Below are positions 33,166-43,387 of a stretch of DNA of 64,000 nucleotides, one piece after another; the first letter of the stretch is position 1, and every line of letters begins with the position of its first letter. Origin of the DNA: Microvirga aerilata (GTDB lineage Bacteria > Pseudomonadota > Alphaproteobacteria > Rhizobiales > Beijerinckiaceae); contig NZ_JAEQMY010000011.1 of NCBI RefSeq assembly GCF_016743775.1, positions 62,001 to 126,000 on the forward strand, read 5' to 3'. Both the position numbers and the translations under genes were made by a program. The notes under the pieces are model-generated. The model did no database searches, was not told the DNA's origin, and saw only the letters and a program-made list of their open reading frames with translations.

Positions 33166-34092
33166 CTAGCGCGCTCCCGTGTTGGTGCCGCGGGAGGTGG
33201 AAACGAGGGTCATGATGCGAAGCGCCGCCTCGCTGGCAGGCCGGTCGGTCCGGTGGATCGTGAGCGTCCAGCCGCGGCGGCGGGCCAGTTCCTGGAGCTC
33301 CGCCCGGTGCTGCTCGATGCGCGCCCGATACGCGCGCCCCCAGGACGCCGCGTCGCCGATCCTCAGGGAAACCCCGTCTTCGAGATCGTGCAGAACCGCC
33401 TGTCCCTGGAACGGGAAGGTCTCCTCGACGGGATCGACGATCATCACGAGGTGCCCTCGCGCCCCGCGGGACGAGATGCCCTCGACCATGGCGGCGATGT
33501 CACGCACGGGAGAGAGAAAATCGCTGACCAGGATGGCTTCGTGCTGGGGCGCCACGGGAGCCTGCGGGGGCAGGCTCTCCTCGAGGGACGTGCGGTCGGC
33601 CACCAGGGTCTGGGCCATGGTTTCCGCGATCCGCCGGGTGGCGCGAGGCGCCATGAGGCCCAGCATCCCCACCCGCTCCCCCGCCTCGACGAAGGTGTCG
33701 GCGAGAGCAAAGCCGAGCACGATGGCCCGTTCGATCTTGGGAGCCTGCGCCAGGTCCGAGGCGTAGCCCATGGAGGCGGAGCGGTCGATCCAGAACCAGA
33801 TGGTCTGGGCGGTTTCCCATTCCCGCTCGCGCACATAGAGCCGGTCGTCCCGGCCCGAGCGGCGCCAGTCGATGCGCTGCGCGGCCTCTCCGGTCACGAA
33901 GGGCCGGAACTGCCAGAAGCTTTCGCCGGTGCCGGCGCGGCGGCGGCCATGGATGCCGTGGGCGAGATTTGCGGCGACGCGTCGGGCTTCCAGCACGAGA
34001 CGCGGCATCCGGCTGGCCAGGGAGAGCGCGCTCTCCGTCTCAACGCGGCCCGGCGAGCGGGCGCTTTCGGGGAGGACCCGGGTACGGGCCAT
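33166..34092 (-). CDS. DUF58 domain protein
   Basis: A 308-aa cytoplasmic DUF58 protein. The hallmark block is FRPFVTGEAAQRIDWRRSGRDDRLYVREREWETAQT followed by FWIDRSASMGY, a VWA-like MIDAS (DxSxS). DUF58 proteins accompany MoxR ATPases and are thought to bind their substrate or scaffold. AGGA precedes the ATG at 34092. It lies 10 nt after the MoxR gene. Confidence 0.9.
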   Translation of the reverse strand: MARTRVLPESARSPGRVETESALSLASRMPRLVLEARRVAANLAHGIHGRRRAGTGESFWQFRPFVTGEAAQRIDWRRSGRDDRLYVREREWETAQTIWFWIDRSASMGYASDLAQAPKIERAIVLGFALADTFVEAGERVGMLGLMAPRATRRIAETMAQTLVADRTSLEESLPPQAPVAPQHEAILVSDFLSPVRDIAAMVEGISSRGARGHLVMIVDPVEETFPFQGQAVLHDLEDGVSLRIGDAASWGRAYRARIEQHRAELQELARRRGWTLTIHRTDRPASEAALRIMTLVSTSRGTNTGAR

Positions 34093-34102
34093 ATGTAAAA
34101 TC

Positions 34103-35119
<1,017 letters not shown>

Positions 35120-35320
35120 GAGGTCATTCTCCCTCTTCTTCGCAATTGCCCCCGGTAGCTAGTCTGCCTTTGATCCGCGTCGATAAGCAAGGGTCGATGC
35201 GCCGCAGCACTTGATCGATATGGAGTGGACGATACAGCCAGGGACTCTATTCTCTAGGAAGTAGCAATTGCCCGCCGTTCGTCGATCCTCAATTTAGAAA
35301 ATAGTGTTCACGCTTGCGTC

Positions 35321-35920
35321 ATGACCGATTCCTCAATCCCACATCCTGGAAGCGCCCTGGCCCGCCTGACGGAGGCGCTCGGTGCCGACGCCAAGCAAAA
35401 AGGGCCGCCGCCGGTGGAGCGCTGGAACCCGCCCTATTGCGGCGAGATCGACATGCGCATCGCGGCCGACGGCACGTGGCATTACATGGGCTCGCCCATC
35501 AACAGGCCCGCCCTCGTCCGGCTGTTCTCGACGGTCCTGCGCAAGGACCCGGAGCGCCATGTGCTCGTCACCCCCGTCGAAAGGGTCGGGATCGCCGTCG
35601 ACGACGCGCCTTTCCTGGCGGTCGAAATGGCCGTTGAAGGTGACGGAAGGGATCGCCAGATCGCCTTTCGCACCAATGTGGACGATCTGGTCCAGGTTGG
35701 CCCGGAGCATCCGCTGCGCTTCGACAAGGATGCCCATGGGGGCGTGAAGCCTTATGTGAAGGTCCGGGGGGAACTTTGGGCCCTGGTGACGCGCACGCTT
35801 GCGCTCGATCTGATCGCGTTGGGCGAGGAAACGCACGTGGAAGGTGCTGCCACTTTCGGCGTCACATCAAACGGCATGTTCTTCCACATCGCTTCCATCT
35901 CCGAGCTGGGCGAGCGTTGA
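35321..35920 (+). CDS. DUF1285 domain protein
   Basis: A 199-aa protein matching DUF1285: ERWNPPYCGEIDMRIAADGTWHYMGSPINRPALVRLFSTVL, then VTPVERVGIAVDDAPFLAV and a C-terminal VRGELWALVTRTLALDL. The fold is known from structural genomics but the function is not. It is the first gene of a tightly coupled operon with a CoA-pyrophosphatase-type Nudix, DUF6111 and CCA-transferase gene. Its TGA overlaps the Nudix ATG by one base. Confidence 0.85.
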   Translation: MTDSSIPHPGSALARLTEALGADAKQKGPPPVERWNPPYCGEIDMRIAADGTWHYMGSPINRPALVRLFSTVLRKDPERHVLVTPVERVGIAVDDAPFLAVEMAVEGDGRDRQIAFRTNVDDLVQVGPEHPLRFDKDAHGGVKPYVKVRGELWALVTRTLALDLIALGEETHVEGAATFGVTSNGMFFHIASISELGER

Positions 35921-36558
35921 TGCGGCTTGCCCTCCACGACATGCCGGATTTCCTGACGCTGGCAGCGGAACGCCTGCGGCCCGAGCCCCCGGATCCCGAC
36001 GAGGCCCTGGCCAATCCGCGCGGCGACCACAGCCTCGACGATGTGCCTCTCGCCCATCCCCTGCAGCCCAAGCCCGCGGCGGTTCTGGTCCCGGTGGTCA
36101 TGCGCGAGCAGCCGACCCTGCTCCTGACCGAGCGTTCCTCGCAGCTGCGCCAGCATTCGGGGCAGATCGCCTTTCCGGGCGGGCGGGTCGATCCGACGGA
36201 TCCCTCCATCCTGGCGGCGGCCTGCCGCGAGGCCCAGGAGGAGATCGGCCTGGACAGGCGCTTCATCGGCCTGCTCGGATATCTCGATGCGTACTTGTCC
36301 ACCACGAACTACCTGGTGATGCCGGTGGTCGCGCGGGTCTCCCCGTCCTACACGCTCGACCTGAACGCGGACGAGGTCGCCGATACCTTCGAGGTGCCGC
36401 TCAGTTTTCTCATGGACCCGGCCCGCCACGAGCTCCATTCCCGCGAATGGAAGGGCAGGCTTCGCCGCTACTATGCAATGCCCTATGAGGGGCGCTACAT
36501 CTGGGGCGTGACGGCGGGCATCATCCGCAATCTGTACGAGAGGCTCTACACGCCATGA
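35920..36558 (+). CDS. CoA pyrophosphatase-type Nudix hydrolase
   Basis: A 212-aa NudL-like protein. AAVLVPVVMREQPTLLLTERSSQLRQHSGQIAFPGGRVDP carries the UPF0035 signature before the Nudix box (GGRVDPTDPSILAAACREAQEEIGL). It probably cleaves CoA to 4'-phosphopantetheine and 3',5'-ADP. The ATG at 35920 overlaps the DUF1285 stop, and the end overlaps DUF6111 by 4 nt. An upstream-extended frame exists but overlaps DUF1285 and lacks similarity. Confidence 0.88.
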   Translation: MRLALHDMPDFLTLAAERLRPEPPDPDEALANPRGDHSLDDVPLAHPLQPKPAAVLVPVVMREQPTLLLTERSSQLRQHSGQIAFPGGRVDPTDPSILAAACREAQEEIGLDRRFIGLLGYLDAYLSTTNYLVMPVVARVSPSYTLDLNADEVADTFEVPLSFLMDPARHELHSREWKGRLRRYYAMPYEGRYIWGVTAGIIRNLYERLYTP

Positions 36559-36812
36559 CACGGGCGATCATTCAGGGTTTGGCGCTGTTCCTCCTGCCCT
36601 TCGTTCTCTTTGCGCTTTATCTCGTCATCCGCCGCCGCAATCCGCTGATCTGGTCTCATTGGAGCGACCAATCCACCTGGCTCACCATTGCGGGCTTGAG
36701 CTTCGTCGTCATGTCCCTCGTGGCCACCGCCCTTCTGGCGGAGCATGAGACCGGCGCATACGTGCCGACGCGCGTCGAAAACGGACGGGTCATTCCAGGG
36801 CACTTCGAGTAA
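36555..36812 (+). CDS. DUF6111-like small membrane protein
   Basis: An 85-aa protein with two membrane helices (LALFLLPFVLFALYLVI and LTIAGLSFVVMSLVATALL) and a conserved C-terminal tail HETGAYVPTRVENGRVIPG. It resembles the DUF6111 family found beside CCA-transferase genes in Hyphomicrobiales. Its function is unknown. It overlaps the Nudix stop by 4 nt (ATGA) and the CCA gene start by one base, so all four genes are translationally linked. Confidence 0.82.
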   Translation: MTRAIIQGLALFLLPFVLFALYLVIRRRNPLIWSHWSDQSTWLTIAGLSFVVMSLVATALLAEHETGAYVPTRVENGRVIPGHFE

Positions 36813-38056
36813 TGGACATCCTCGACCGACAGGCTCTCGCAAGCCTTCTCGAGCGCCCCCAACTCCGCCGCCTTCTGGAGGCCTTCAATGGCGGCGGGGA
36901 AGAGACCCGCATCGTGGGCGGCGCCGTGCGCAATGCCCTGCTGGGCCGGCCGGTGACGGAGGTGGATTGCACCACCACCATGCTTCCCGAAGCCACGGTG
37001 GAGCGGGCCAGGGCTGCCGGCTTCAAGGCCGTTCCGACCGGCATCGAGCATGGCACGATCACGGTGATCGTCGCCGGGGAGCCCTTCGAGATCACCACCC
37101 TGCGCGAGGACGTGGAAACGGACGGGCGTCATGCGGTGGTGCATTTCGGCCGCGACTTCGTGCTCGACGCCAAGCGGCGCGACTTCACCATCAACGCCCT
37201 GTCGCTCGGCCTCGACGGGCGGCTCCACGACTACACCGACGGCATGGCGGATCTGGCGGCCCGGCGCGTGCGCTTCATCGGCGAGGCGCGCACCCGCATC
37301 CGCGAGGATTACTTGAGGATCATGCGCTTCTTCCGCTTCCATGCGGAATATGCGCAAGGCGATCCCGACCCGGAGGGGCTTGCCGCCTCCGGCGCCGAGC
37401 GGCACGGCCTTGCGATCCTCTCGAAGGAGAGAGTTCGGCATGAGCTGATGAGGCTGCTCGTGGCCCGCCGGGCAGAGGACACGATCGGGGTTCTGGCCGA
37501 CCACGGCTTCCTCACCTGGCTTCTGGGCGGCGCGGCCGAATTCGGCCGCCTCAGCCGGGTGGCCGCCGATGACGAGACCGGGCCTGTGCCGGTCTGGCGC
37601 TTGGCGGCGCTCGCGGTGATGGTCGCAGAGGACGCAGACCGGCTGCGGGAACATCTGAGGCTCTCCAACGACGAGCACAAGAAGCTCGCCGCCTATGGGC
37701 GGCTTCTCGGCCTTATCAAGACATGGGGGCTGCCATTGAACGCCTTGGCCATCCGCCGCCTCGTGGCGGAGCATGGGCCTGAGCTTCTCGGCATCGTTTT
37801 GGCGGCAACGACCAGGGAGCCATTGCCCATCGTCCATGAGGAGGCTCGGGAGGCGCTCGAGCTTTTCCGCAAGGGTGCCGAGCCTCTGCCGGTCTTTCCC
37901 TTGCGGGGAGCCGATCTCCTTGAGAGTGGGGTTCCAAAAGGCCCTAAAGTGGGCGAGTTGCTCGCCCGGGCCCGTCAGGCCTGGCTGGCGGAAGGCTGCC
38001 GGATGGATGAAGGCTACGCAGGGGAACTGCTCCGGCGGGTTCTGGAGCAGGCTTAG
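36812..38056 (+). CDS. cca: CCA tRNA nucleotidyltransferase (class II)
   Basis: A 414-aa enzyme that adds or repairs the 3'-CCA end of tRNAs. The N-terminal GGAVRNALLGRPVTEVDCTTT is the nucleotidyltransferase active-site motif, with the first acidic residue in VD. RRDFTINALSLGLDGRLHDYTDG, DYLRIMRFFRFHAEYA and ERVRHELMRLL follow in order. Alphaproteobacteria have this short class II form; poly(A) polymerase activity is the only close alternative. It is the last gene of the DUF1285 operon. Confidence 0.93.
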   Translation: MDILDRQALASLLERPQLRRLLEAFNGGGEETRIVGGAVRNALLGRPVTEVDCTTTMLPEATVERARAAGFKAVPTGIEHGTITVIVAGEPFEITTLREDVETDGRHAVVHFGRDFVLDAKRRDFTINALSLGLDGRLHDYTDGMADLAARRVRFIGEARTRIREDYLRIMRFFRFHAEYAQGDPDPEGLAASGAERHGLAILSKERVRHELMRLLVARRAEDTIGVLADHGFLTWLLGGAAEFGRLSRVAADDETGPVPVWRLAALAVMVAEDADRLREHLRLSNDEHKKLAAYGRLLGLIKTWGLPLNALAIRRLVAEHGPELLGIVLAATTREPLPIVHEEAREALELFRKGAEPLPVFPLRGADLLESGVPKGPKVGELLARARQAWLAEGCRMDEGYAGELLRRVLEQA

Positions 38057-38113
38057 GTTCTCCTCAAGGCGCCATCCCGGACGCGGGGCAGCGTCGGGTG
38101 ACAGCGTGGCCTC

Positions 38114-39010
38114 TCATGGCCACCTCACCGTCGGCGGCATGGAGGAGAGGATCGAGGCGATGTTGCCTCCGGTCTTCAGGCCGAAGATGGTGCCCCGGTC
38201 GTAGAGCAGGTTGAACTCCACGTAACGTCCGCGGCGGACCTGCTGCTCGATCCGGTCCACCTCCGTCCAGGGCTTGGGGGCGTTACGCCGAACGATATCC
38301 GGATAGATCTTGAGGAAGGCCTCGCCCACGTTGCGGGTGAAGGTGAAGTCCTCGTCAGGGTTTCCCGTCCAGTGATAGTCGTAGAAGATGCCGCCGATGC
38401 CCCGCGGCTCGTTGCGGTGCTTCAAGAAGAAGTACTCGTCGCACCACTTCTTATAACGGTCGTAGGAGCCCTCCGGCGCATGAGCCCGGCAAGCCTCCTC
38501 CATGGCGCCGTGGAAGGCGACGGTGTCAGGATCGTCCTGGGTGCGCCTCCGGTCGAGCACGGGGGTGAGGTCCGCGCCGCCGCCGAACCACGGCTTGGTG
38601 GTCACCACGAAGCGGGTGTTCATGTGGACCGTTGGAACGTTCGGATTCCAGGGATGGGCGATCAGCGAGATCCCGCCTGCCCAGAAGCGCGGGTCCTGAT
38701 CGGAGCCCGGGATCTGGCCGCGGAACTCCGGCGCGAACTCCCCATGCACCGTCGAGACGTGGACGCCTACCTTCTCGAACACCCGGCCCCGCATCATGGA
38801 CATGACACCCCCGCCGCCGGGATTGCCGCTTTGGTCCTTGCGCTCCCAGGGGGTGCGCTCGAACCGGCCGGGCTCCTGGGCTTCCGGGGGGAGGGGAGCC
38901 GTCACCTCATCCTCCAGCGCCTCGAAGGCGGCGCAGATCCGGTCGCGCAGGAGAGCAAACCAGACAGGCGCCTCTTTTTGCAGGCGTTCGACGGCGTCTT
39001 GATCGGTCAT
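38114..39010 (-). CDS. hemF: Oxygen-dependent coproporphyrinogen III oxidase
   Basis: A 298-aa enzyme that oxidatively decarboxylates coproporphyrinogen III to protoporphyrinogen IX. Conserved blocks include [84 protein letters not shown] and [20 protein letters not shown]. All are present, and the length is normal. It lies 12 nt after trmL and near the cytochrome bc1 genes, which use its haem product. Confidence 0.95.
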   Translation of the reverse strand: MTDQDAVERLQKEAPVWFALLRDRICAAFEALEDEVTAPLPPEAQEPGRFERTPWERKDQSGNPGGGGVMSMMRGRVFEKVGVHVSTVHGEFAPEFRGQIPGSDQDPRFWAGGISLIAHPWNPNVPTVHMNTRFVVTTKPWFGGGADLTPVLDRRRTQDDPDTVAFHGAMEEACRAHAPEGSYDRYKKWCDEYFFLKHRNEPRGIGGIFYDYHWTGNPDEDFTFTRNVGEAFLKIYPDIVRRNAPKPWTEVDRIEQQVRRGRYVEFNLLYDRGTIFGLKTGGNIASILSSMPPTVRWP

Positions 39011-39022
39011 GATGGTCTCGCG

Positions 39023-39502
39023 TCAAATCTGTGAACGGGCTGGGGCGGGGAACGAACGGGTCTGCCGCAGGGCCTCCCCGAGGATCATGGCGGCCGTGAC
39101 CGCCACGTTGAGGGACCGCATGCCCTCCTGCATGGGGATGAAGACCCTCGCGTCGGCCACCTGGTGGACCTCGTCCGGGACCCCTGCGGATTCGCGCCCG
39201 ACCAGGATGATGTCCTGAGGCTCATAGGCGAAGTCCGCATAGGGGATCGCGCCCTTGGTGGTGGCCAGCACCAGCCGGCCCCCGGCATCCTGGCGCCAGG
39301 CCTCGAAGCTGCGCCAGGAGATGTGGCGGGCGATCGCCGCATGGTTGAGATAATCCATGCCTGAGCGGCGAAGGTTCCTGTCGGACACGTCGAAGGCCGC
39401 AGGTTCGATGATCTCCACCGGCACGCCGAGGCAGGCGGCCAGCCGCAGCATGGTGCCGGTGTTCTGCGGAATGTCCGGCTGATAGATGGCAAGTCGGGGC
39501 AT
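39023..39502 (-). CDS. trmL: tRNA (cytidine(34)-2'-O)-methyltransferase
   Basis: A 159-aa SPOUT methyltransferase. MPRLAIYQPDIPQNTGTMLRLAACLG starts the domain, then the motif 2/3 knot segments ILVGRESAGVPDEV and RVFIPMQEGMRSLNVAVTAAMILGEA, which bind SAM in the trefoil knot. It methylates the wobble base of tRNA-Leu isoacceptors. The start at 39502 is chosen at the conserved MPRLAIY; an ATG four codons upstream (39514) is possible. It leads the trmL-hemF pair and diverges from petA. Confidence 0.92.
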   Translation of the reverse strand: MPRLAIYQPDIPQNTGTMLRLAACLGVPVEIIEPAAFDVSDRNLRRSGMDYLNHAAIARHISWRSFEAWRQDAGGRLVLATTKGAIPYADFAYEPQDIILVGRESAGVPDEVHQVADARVFIPMQEGMRSLNVAVTAAMILGEALRQTRSFPAPARSQI

Positions 39503-39810
39503 GCAATCCGTCATCGGGGCAATATGCCTTCCCGTCAAGGGAGCGTTCGCTTCCCCTGCAGGACCGGCGCAACCCCTTATGCGGCTTGAGCCCCGGTGTC
39601 CTGCCGTCCGCGATGGAGCGGCAATTTGAGCCACAGGCTGGAACAACTCCAATCCGGCTATGGACAGGCGGGCTTGACCGTGCCAAAGAGCCACCGCGCG
39701 GCGACTCCCAGTCGCATTGCGCGCGCGTAGACGCGTTCCATATCGGAGCTTGTGCGCCGAATGTCTGGGTTACCAAGGCATTGCCGACGCGCGGTTCTCG
39801 TTTTTGATCA
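39503..39810. other. Divergent intergenic region upstream of petABC and trmL
   Basis: No gene is seen. It should hold the promoters for the bc1 operon and for trmL-hemF. A TTGACC hexamer at 39674-39679 could be a -35 for petA but no good -10 follows. I saw no haem, iron or oxygen regulator site I could name. Confidence 0.4.
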
Positions 39811-40377
39811 ATGCTGGAGAGCCAAGTGGCCGAGACCACCACTCATGTCGCTGAGCCGACACGGCGAGATTTCCTTTACATCGCCACGGGCGCTGCTGCC
39901 GCTGTCGGCGGGGCAACCTTGGTATGGCCCTTTGTTCAGTCCCTGGCGCCGGATGCGGCGACGGTGGCGGCCGGCGCTCCCGTCGAGGTCGACCTGACGC
40001 CGATCGCCGAAGGCCAGATCGTCAAGGTCTTCTGGCGCGGCAGGCTGATCTTCATCCGGCACCGCACCCCGGACGAGGTCAAGTCTGCCGGAGATGTGAA
40101 TGTTGCATCCCTGCGCGATCCCCAGTCCGACGCCGAGCGCGTGAAGGACGGCAAGGCCCAGTGGCTCGTCGTCTACGGCAACTGCACTCATCTGGGCTGC
40201 GTGCCGCTGGGCCAGCAGGGTGAATACAAGGGCTGGTTCTGCCCCTGCCACGGCTCGGTCTTCGATACGTCCGGTCGCGTCCGCGGCGGCCCGGCTCCGA
40301 CCAACCTGCCGATCCCCTCCTATACCTTCGTGTCCGATACAAAGATCATTATCGGTCAAGAAGAAGCCACGGCGTAA
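39811..40377 (+). CDS. petA: Ubiquinol-cytochrome c reductase Rieske iron-sulfur subunit
   Basis: A 188-aa Rieske protein. A Tat-type signal anchor ([26 protein letters not shown]) is followed by the extrinsic domain. Cluster box 1 is [10 protein letters not shown] and box 2 is [13 protein letters not shown], giving two Cys and two His for the [2Fe-2S] centre, plus the disulfide Cys pair. It moves electrons from ubiquinol to cytochrome c1. The ATG at 39811 lacks a ribosome site, whereas a GTG at 39826 has GGAGAG 6 nt before it and may be the real start (183 aa). First gene of petABC. Confidence 0.96.
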   Translation: MLESQVAETTTHVAEPTRRDFLYIATGAAAAVGGATLVWPFVQSLAPDAATVAAGAPVEVDLTPIAEGQIVKVFWRGRLIFIRHRTPDEVKSAGDVNVASLRDPQSDAERVKDGKAQWLVVYGNCTHLGCVPLGQQGEYKGWFCPCHGSVFDTSGRVRGGPAPTNLPIPSYTFVSDTKIIIGQEEATA

Positions 40378-40400
40378 CCATCCGCGATCAGGCGACATCC

Positions 40401-41681
40401 ATGAGCCAACATCCCACCACCTACGTTCCCCAGAGCGCCTTCGGCAAATGGTTCGAGAGCCGTCTGCCGATCGCAGGTCTCGTCCATTCCTCGTTCATCG
40501 CCTTTCCGGTGCCGCGGAACCTGACCTATTTCTGGACCTTCGGCGCCATCCTGGTCTTCATGCTCGTCTCCCAGATCGTGACGGGCGTGTTCCTGGCCAT
40601 GTACTACACGCCGAATGCCGACCTGGCCTTCCAGTCCGTCGAGCACATCATGCGCGACGTGAACTACGGCTGGCTGCTGCGGTATCTGCACGCCAACGGC
40701 GCGTCGATGTTCTTCATCGCCGTCTACCTCCACATCTTCCGGAACTTCTACTACGGCTCCTACAAGGCGCCCCGTGAGGTTCTGTACATCCTCGGCGTGA
40801 TCATCTTCATCCTCATGATGTCGACGGCCTTCATGGGCTACGTGCTTCCCTGGGGCCAGATGAGCTTCTGGGGCGCCACCGTGATCACCAACCTGTTCTC
40901 GGCGATCCCGCTCGTGGGCGAGACCATCGTGAGCTTCCTGTGGGGTGGTTACGCCGTCGGCAACCCGACGCTGAACCGCTTCTTCTCCCTGCACTACCTG
41001 CTGCCCTTCATGACCCTGGGGGTCGTGATCCTGCACATCTGGGCTCTGCACGTGCCGGGCCAGAACAACCCGACCGGCATTCCGATCAAGTCGGGCAAGG
41101 ACGCGGTTCCGTTCACTCCCTACGCCACGATCAAGGACATCTTCGCCGTCGTCGTGTTCATGATCTTCTTCGCCTGGTGGGTGTTCTACATCCCGAATTA
41201 TCTCGGCCATGCGGACAACTACATCCCGGCGAATCCTGCCGTGACCCCCGCGCATATCGTGCCCGAGTGGTACTTCCTGCCCTTCTACGCCATCCTGCGC
41301 GCCATTCCGGACAAGCTCGGCGGCGTCATCGCGATGTTCTCGGCCATCATAATCTGGGTCTTCATGCCCTGGCTCGATACCTCGAAGGTGCGCTCCACCG
41401 CCTACCGTCCGCTCTACAAGCAGTTCTTCTGGGTCTTCGTGGCCGTCTGCGTGCTGCTCGGATGGCTGGGCTCGAAGCCGGCGGAGGGCTACTACACCCT
41501 CGCGGCCCAGATCTGCACCGTCTACTACTTCGCCCACTTCCTGATCGTGCTGCCGGTGCTCGGCTTCGTCGAGCGTCCGCTGCCGCTGCCGAATTCGATC
41601 CTCGAATCCGTCATGGGCGTGCAGAAGGGCGGAGCCGGCATTCCGGCCGGCGCCAATGCCGAGCCGCAGTCCAAGGGCTAA
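40401..41681 (+). CDS. petB: Cytochrome b of the bc1 complex
   Basis: A 426-aa integral membrane protein with about eight helices. Haem ligands are in the helix B and D His pairs (for example [23 protein letters not shown] and [21 protein letters not shown]). The Qo site motif PEWY appears in [16 protein letters not shown], and [19 protein letters not shown] is the ubiquinol-pocket signature. It oxidises and reduces ubiquinol in the Q cycle. It is 23 nt after petA and 24 nt before petC. Confidence 0.97.
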   Translation: MSQHPTTYVPQSAFGKWFESRLPIAGLVHSSFIAFPVPRNLTYFWTFGAILVFMLVSQIVTGVFLAMYYTPNADLAFQSVEHIMRDVNYGWLLRYLHANGASMFFIAVYLHIFRNFYYGSYKAPREVLYILGVIIFILMMSTAFMGYVLPWGQMSFWGATVITNLFSAIPLVGETIVSFLWGGYAVGNPTLNRFFSLHYLLPFMTLGVVILHIWALHVPGQNNPTGIPIKSGKDAVPFTPYATIKDIFAVVVFMIFFAWWVFYIPNYLGHADNYIPANPAVTPAHIVPEWYFLPFYAILRAIPDKLGGVIAMFSAIIIWVFMPWLDTSKVRSTAYRPLYKQFFWVFVAVCVLLGWLGSKPAEGYYTLAAQICTVYYFAHFLIVLPVLGFVERPLPLPNSILESVMGVQKGGAGIPAGANAEPQSKG

Positions 41682-41705
41682 GAGCGAGCGTTGAGGAACA
41701 CCATT

Positions 41706-42590
41706 ATGATGAAGCGTACTCTTCTCATCGCCGCTGCCCTCCTGGGTCTCTCCGCTCCGGCTTTTGCCGCCGGCGAGACCCCGGTCCCGCCGCAGCTCAA
41801 GTGGAGCTTCCAGGGCCCGTTCGGCACCTTCGACCGGGCTCAGCTCCAGCGCGGCTTCAAAGTTTACCGGGAGGTTTGCGCCTCCTGCCACGGCCTGAGC
41901 TACATCGCCTTCCGCAACCTGTCGCAGCCCGGTGGCCCGGAATTCTCCGAGGCACAGGTTCGCGCGCTTGCGGCGGAATACAAGATCCAGGACGGCCCGA
42001 ACGACGCGGGCGACATGTTCGAGCGTCCCGGCCGCGCGGCCGACCGCTTCCCGTCCCCGTTCCCCAACGAGAACGCGGCGGCGGCGGCAAACGGCGGCAA
42101 GGCTCCGCCGGACCTGTCCCTGATGGCCAAGGCCCGCACCTACGAGCGCGGCTTCCCCTGGTTCATCACCGACGTGTTCCGTCAGTATTCGGAGAACGGC
42201 GCGGATTACCTCGTGGCCCTGCTCAACGGCTACCATGAGCCCCCGCAGGGCTTCCAGGTTCCGGCCGGCGGCCACTACAACGAGTACTATCCGGGCCACG
42301 TGATCGCGATGCCCAAGCCCCTGAGCGACGGTCAGGTCGAGTATCCGAAGAACGAGGCCGGCCAGCCGCAGGTGCCGGAGACGGTCGACCAGTATGCCCG
42401 CGACGTGACGGCGTTCCTCACCTGGACGGCGGAGCCGCACCTCGAGGCCCGCAAGCGCCTCGGCTTCCAGGTCATCCTGTTCCTGCTCGTTCTGGCAGGC
42501 CTGCTCTACTTCACCAAGAAGAAGATCTGGGCTCGCGTGGGTGGCGAGGTCGAAGGCCACGCCACGCCTCCGATGACCCACAATCCGTAA
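41706..42590 (+). CDS. petC: Cytochrome c1 of the bc1 complex
   Basis: A 294-aa protein. Signal peptide MMKRTLLIAAALLGLSAPAFAA, haem motif CASCHGL in VYREVCASCHGLSYIAFRNL, the sixth-ligand Met in the HVIAMPKPLSDGQ region, and a C-terminal membrane anchor (LGFQVILFLLVLAGLLYFTKK). GAGGAA precedes the ATG at 41706; an in-frame TTG at 41691 lies upstream of it and is not the start. Last gene of petABC, followed by a terminator. Confidence 0.96.
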   Translation: MMKRTLLIAAALLGLSAPAFAAGETPVPPQLKWSFQGPFGTFDRAQLQRGFKVYREVCASCHGLSYIAFRNLSQPGGPEFSEAQVRALAAEYKIQDGPNDAGDMFERPGRAADRFPSPFPNENAAAAANGGKAPPDLSLMAKARTYERGFPWFITDVFRQYSENGADYLVALLNGYHEPPQGFQVPAGGHYNEYYPGHVIAMPKPLSDGQVEYPKNEAGQPQVPETVDQYARDVTAFLTWTAEPHLEARKRLGFQVILFLLVLAGLLYFTKKKIWARVGGEVEGHATPPMTHNP

Positions 42591-42597
42591 AACGATC

Positions 42598-42626
42598 AAG
42601 GCCCCGCTCCGGGGCCTTTTTCTTTT
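42598..42626 (+). terminator. Terminator of the petABC operon
   Basis: A 9-bp stem (AAGGCCCCG / CGGGGCCTT) with a CTC loop is followed by TTTTTCTTTT-type T-richness, 7 nt after the petC stop. Confidence 0.92.
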
Positions 42627-42664
42627 CGGGTGACACCCTGTGACGCCAGCCCTATGTGGGTGCC

Positions 42665-43273
42665 ATGTTGCAGACGATCCCCGATGACATCTGGGCCCAG
42701 CCCTGTCTCGCCTATCATGTCCAGCCCAGCCTGGATCCCGAAACCCGGGACGCCTTCGAGAGCGTGCAGCGCGCCATTGCCGATGCGTGGCCGGAGCCCT
42801 TGCATGTGGGGCCCAAGCACGGGCTGCATGTGACCGTCTATCCGCTGGTTCCCGTGAAGGGAGATTTCGACAAGGAGGCCTATTGGCGGCGCATCTCCCA
42901 GCCCAGCCAAAACCTCCTGGAGGAACTGTGCCGCGGCCGCCGGCCCCTGGAGCTGCGCTTCTCCCGCCTCAAGGTCACCGATACCGCCATCATCGTGACG
43001 GCAACGGACGAAACAGATCTCATCGAAGCCATCCGCAGCAGGATCGTCAGCGATATCCCCCCGCCTCCGGGTCACAAGCCGCTCATCTACGATCTGATCC
43101 ACTCGACCCTGGCACGATACCGGACGAAGGCCCGAATCCCGAAGGAGGCGGTCGAACGCATCGAGAGCCTGCCCGTTTCCATCACGGCGCCGGTGTCGCG
43201 CATCAGGCTGGTTCGCGAGACGCTCTTCCCCTGCCTCGAGACGGACCAGATCGCTTCGATCCCGCTGGGCTGA
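42665..43273 (+). CDS. 2H phosphoesterase-like protein (2'-5' RNA ligase superfamily)
   Basis: A 202-aa protein with two H-x-T/S motifs, LHVTVYPLVP and IHSTLARYRT, spaced as in the 2H phosphoesterase fold. These enzymes act on cyclic or 2'-5' RNA phosphodiesters or related small molecules. The substrate is unknown. The ATG at 42665 was chosen; an in-frame GTG at 42656 is possible and neither has a strong ribosome site. It lies after the pet terminator, ahead of the mtnP gene. Confidence 0.75.
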   Translation: MLQTIPDDIWAQPCLAYHVQPSLDPETRDAFESVQRAIADAWPEPLHVGPKHGLHVTVYPLVPVKGDFDKEAYWRRISQPSQNLLEELCRGRRPLELRFSRLKVTDTAIIVTATDETDLIEAIRSRIVSDIPPPPGHKPLIYDLIHSTLARYRTKARIPKEAVERIESLPVSITAPVSRIRLVRETLFPCLETDQIASIPLG

Positions 43274-43303
43274 GGCCGGAGCGCGGATTTATGGTGGGAC
43301 CGG

Positions 43304-43337
43304 GGGAGGCTTGGGGCCAGGGGAGGCTTGGGGCCAG
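43304..43337. repeat. 17-bp tandem direct repeat, two copies
   Basis: GGGAGGCTTGGGGCCAG occurs twice back to back in the gap between the 2H phosphoesterase and mtnP genes. It is probably a replication-slippage duplication with no obvious role. Confidence 0.8.
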
Positions 43338-43387
43338 GCCCTTCCTCGTCTAAGAGAAACCGAGAGAACCCGGCAGGCGAGGGCGAA

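Noticed and set aside
31441..34098. 885-codon open frame on the plus strand
   Set aside because: Antisense to the DUF4159 and DUF58 genes, with Arg/Gly/Ala-rich sequence and no domain signature.
40356..42599. 747-codon open frame on the minus strand
   Set aside because: Antisense to petBC, which are unmistakable. The translation is His/Arg/Val-rich mirror sequence.
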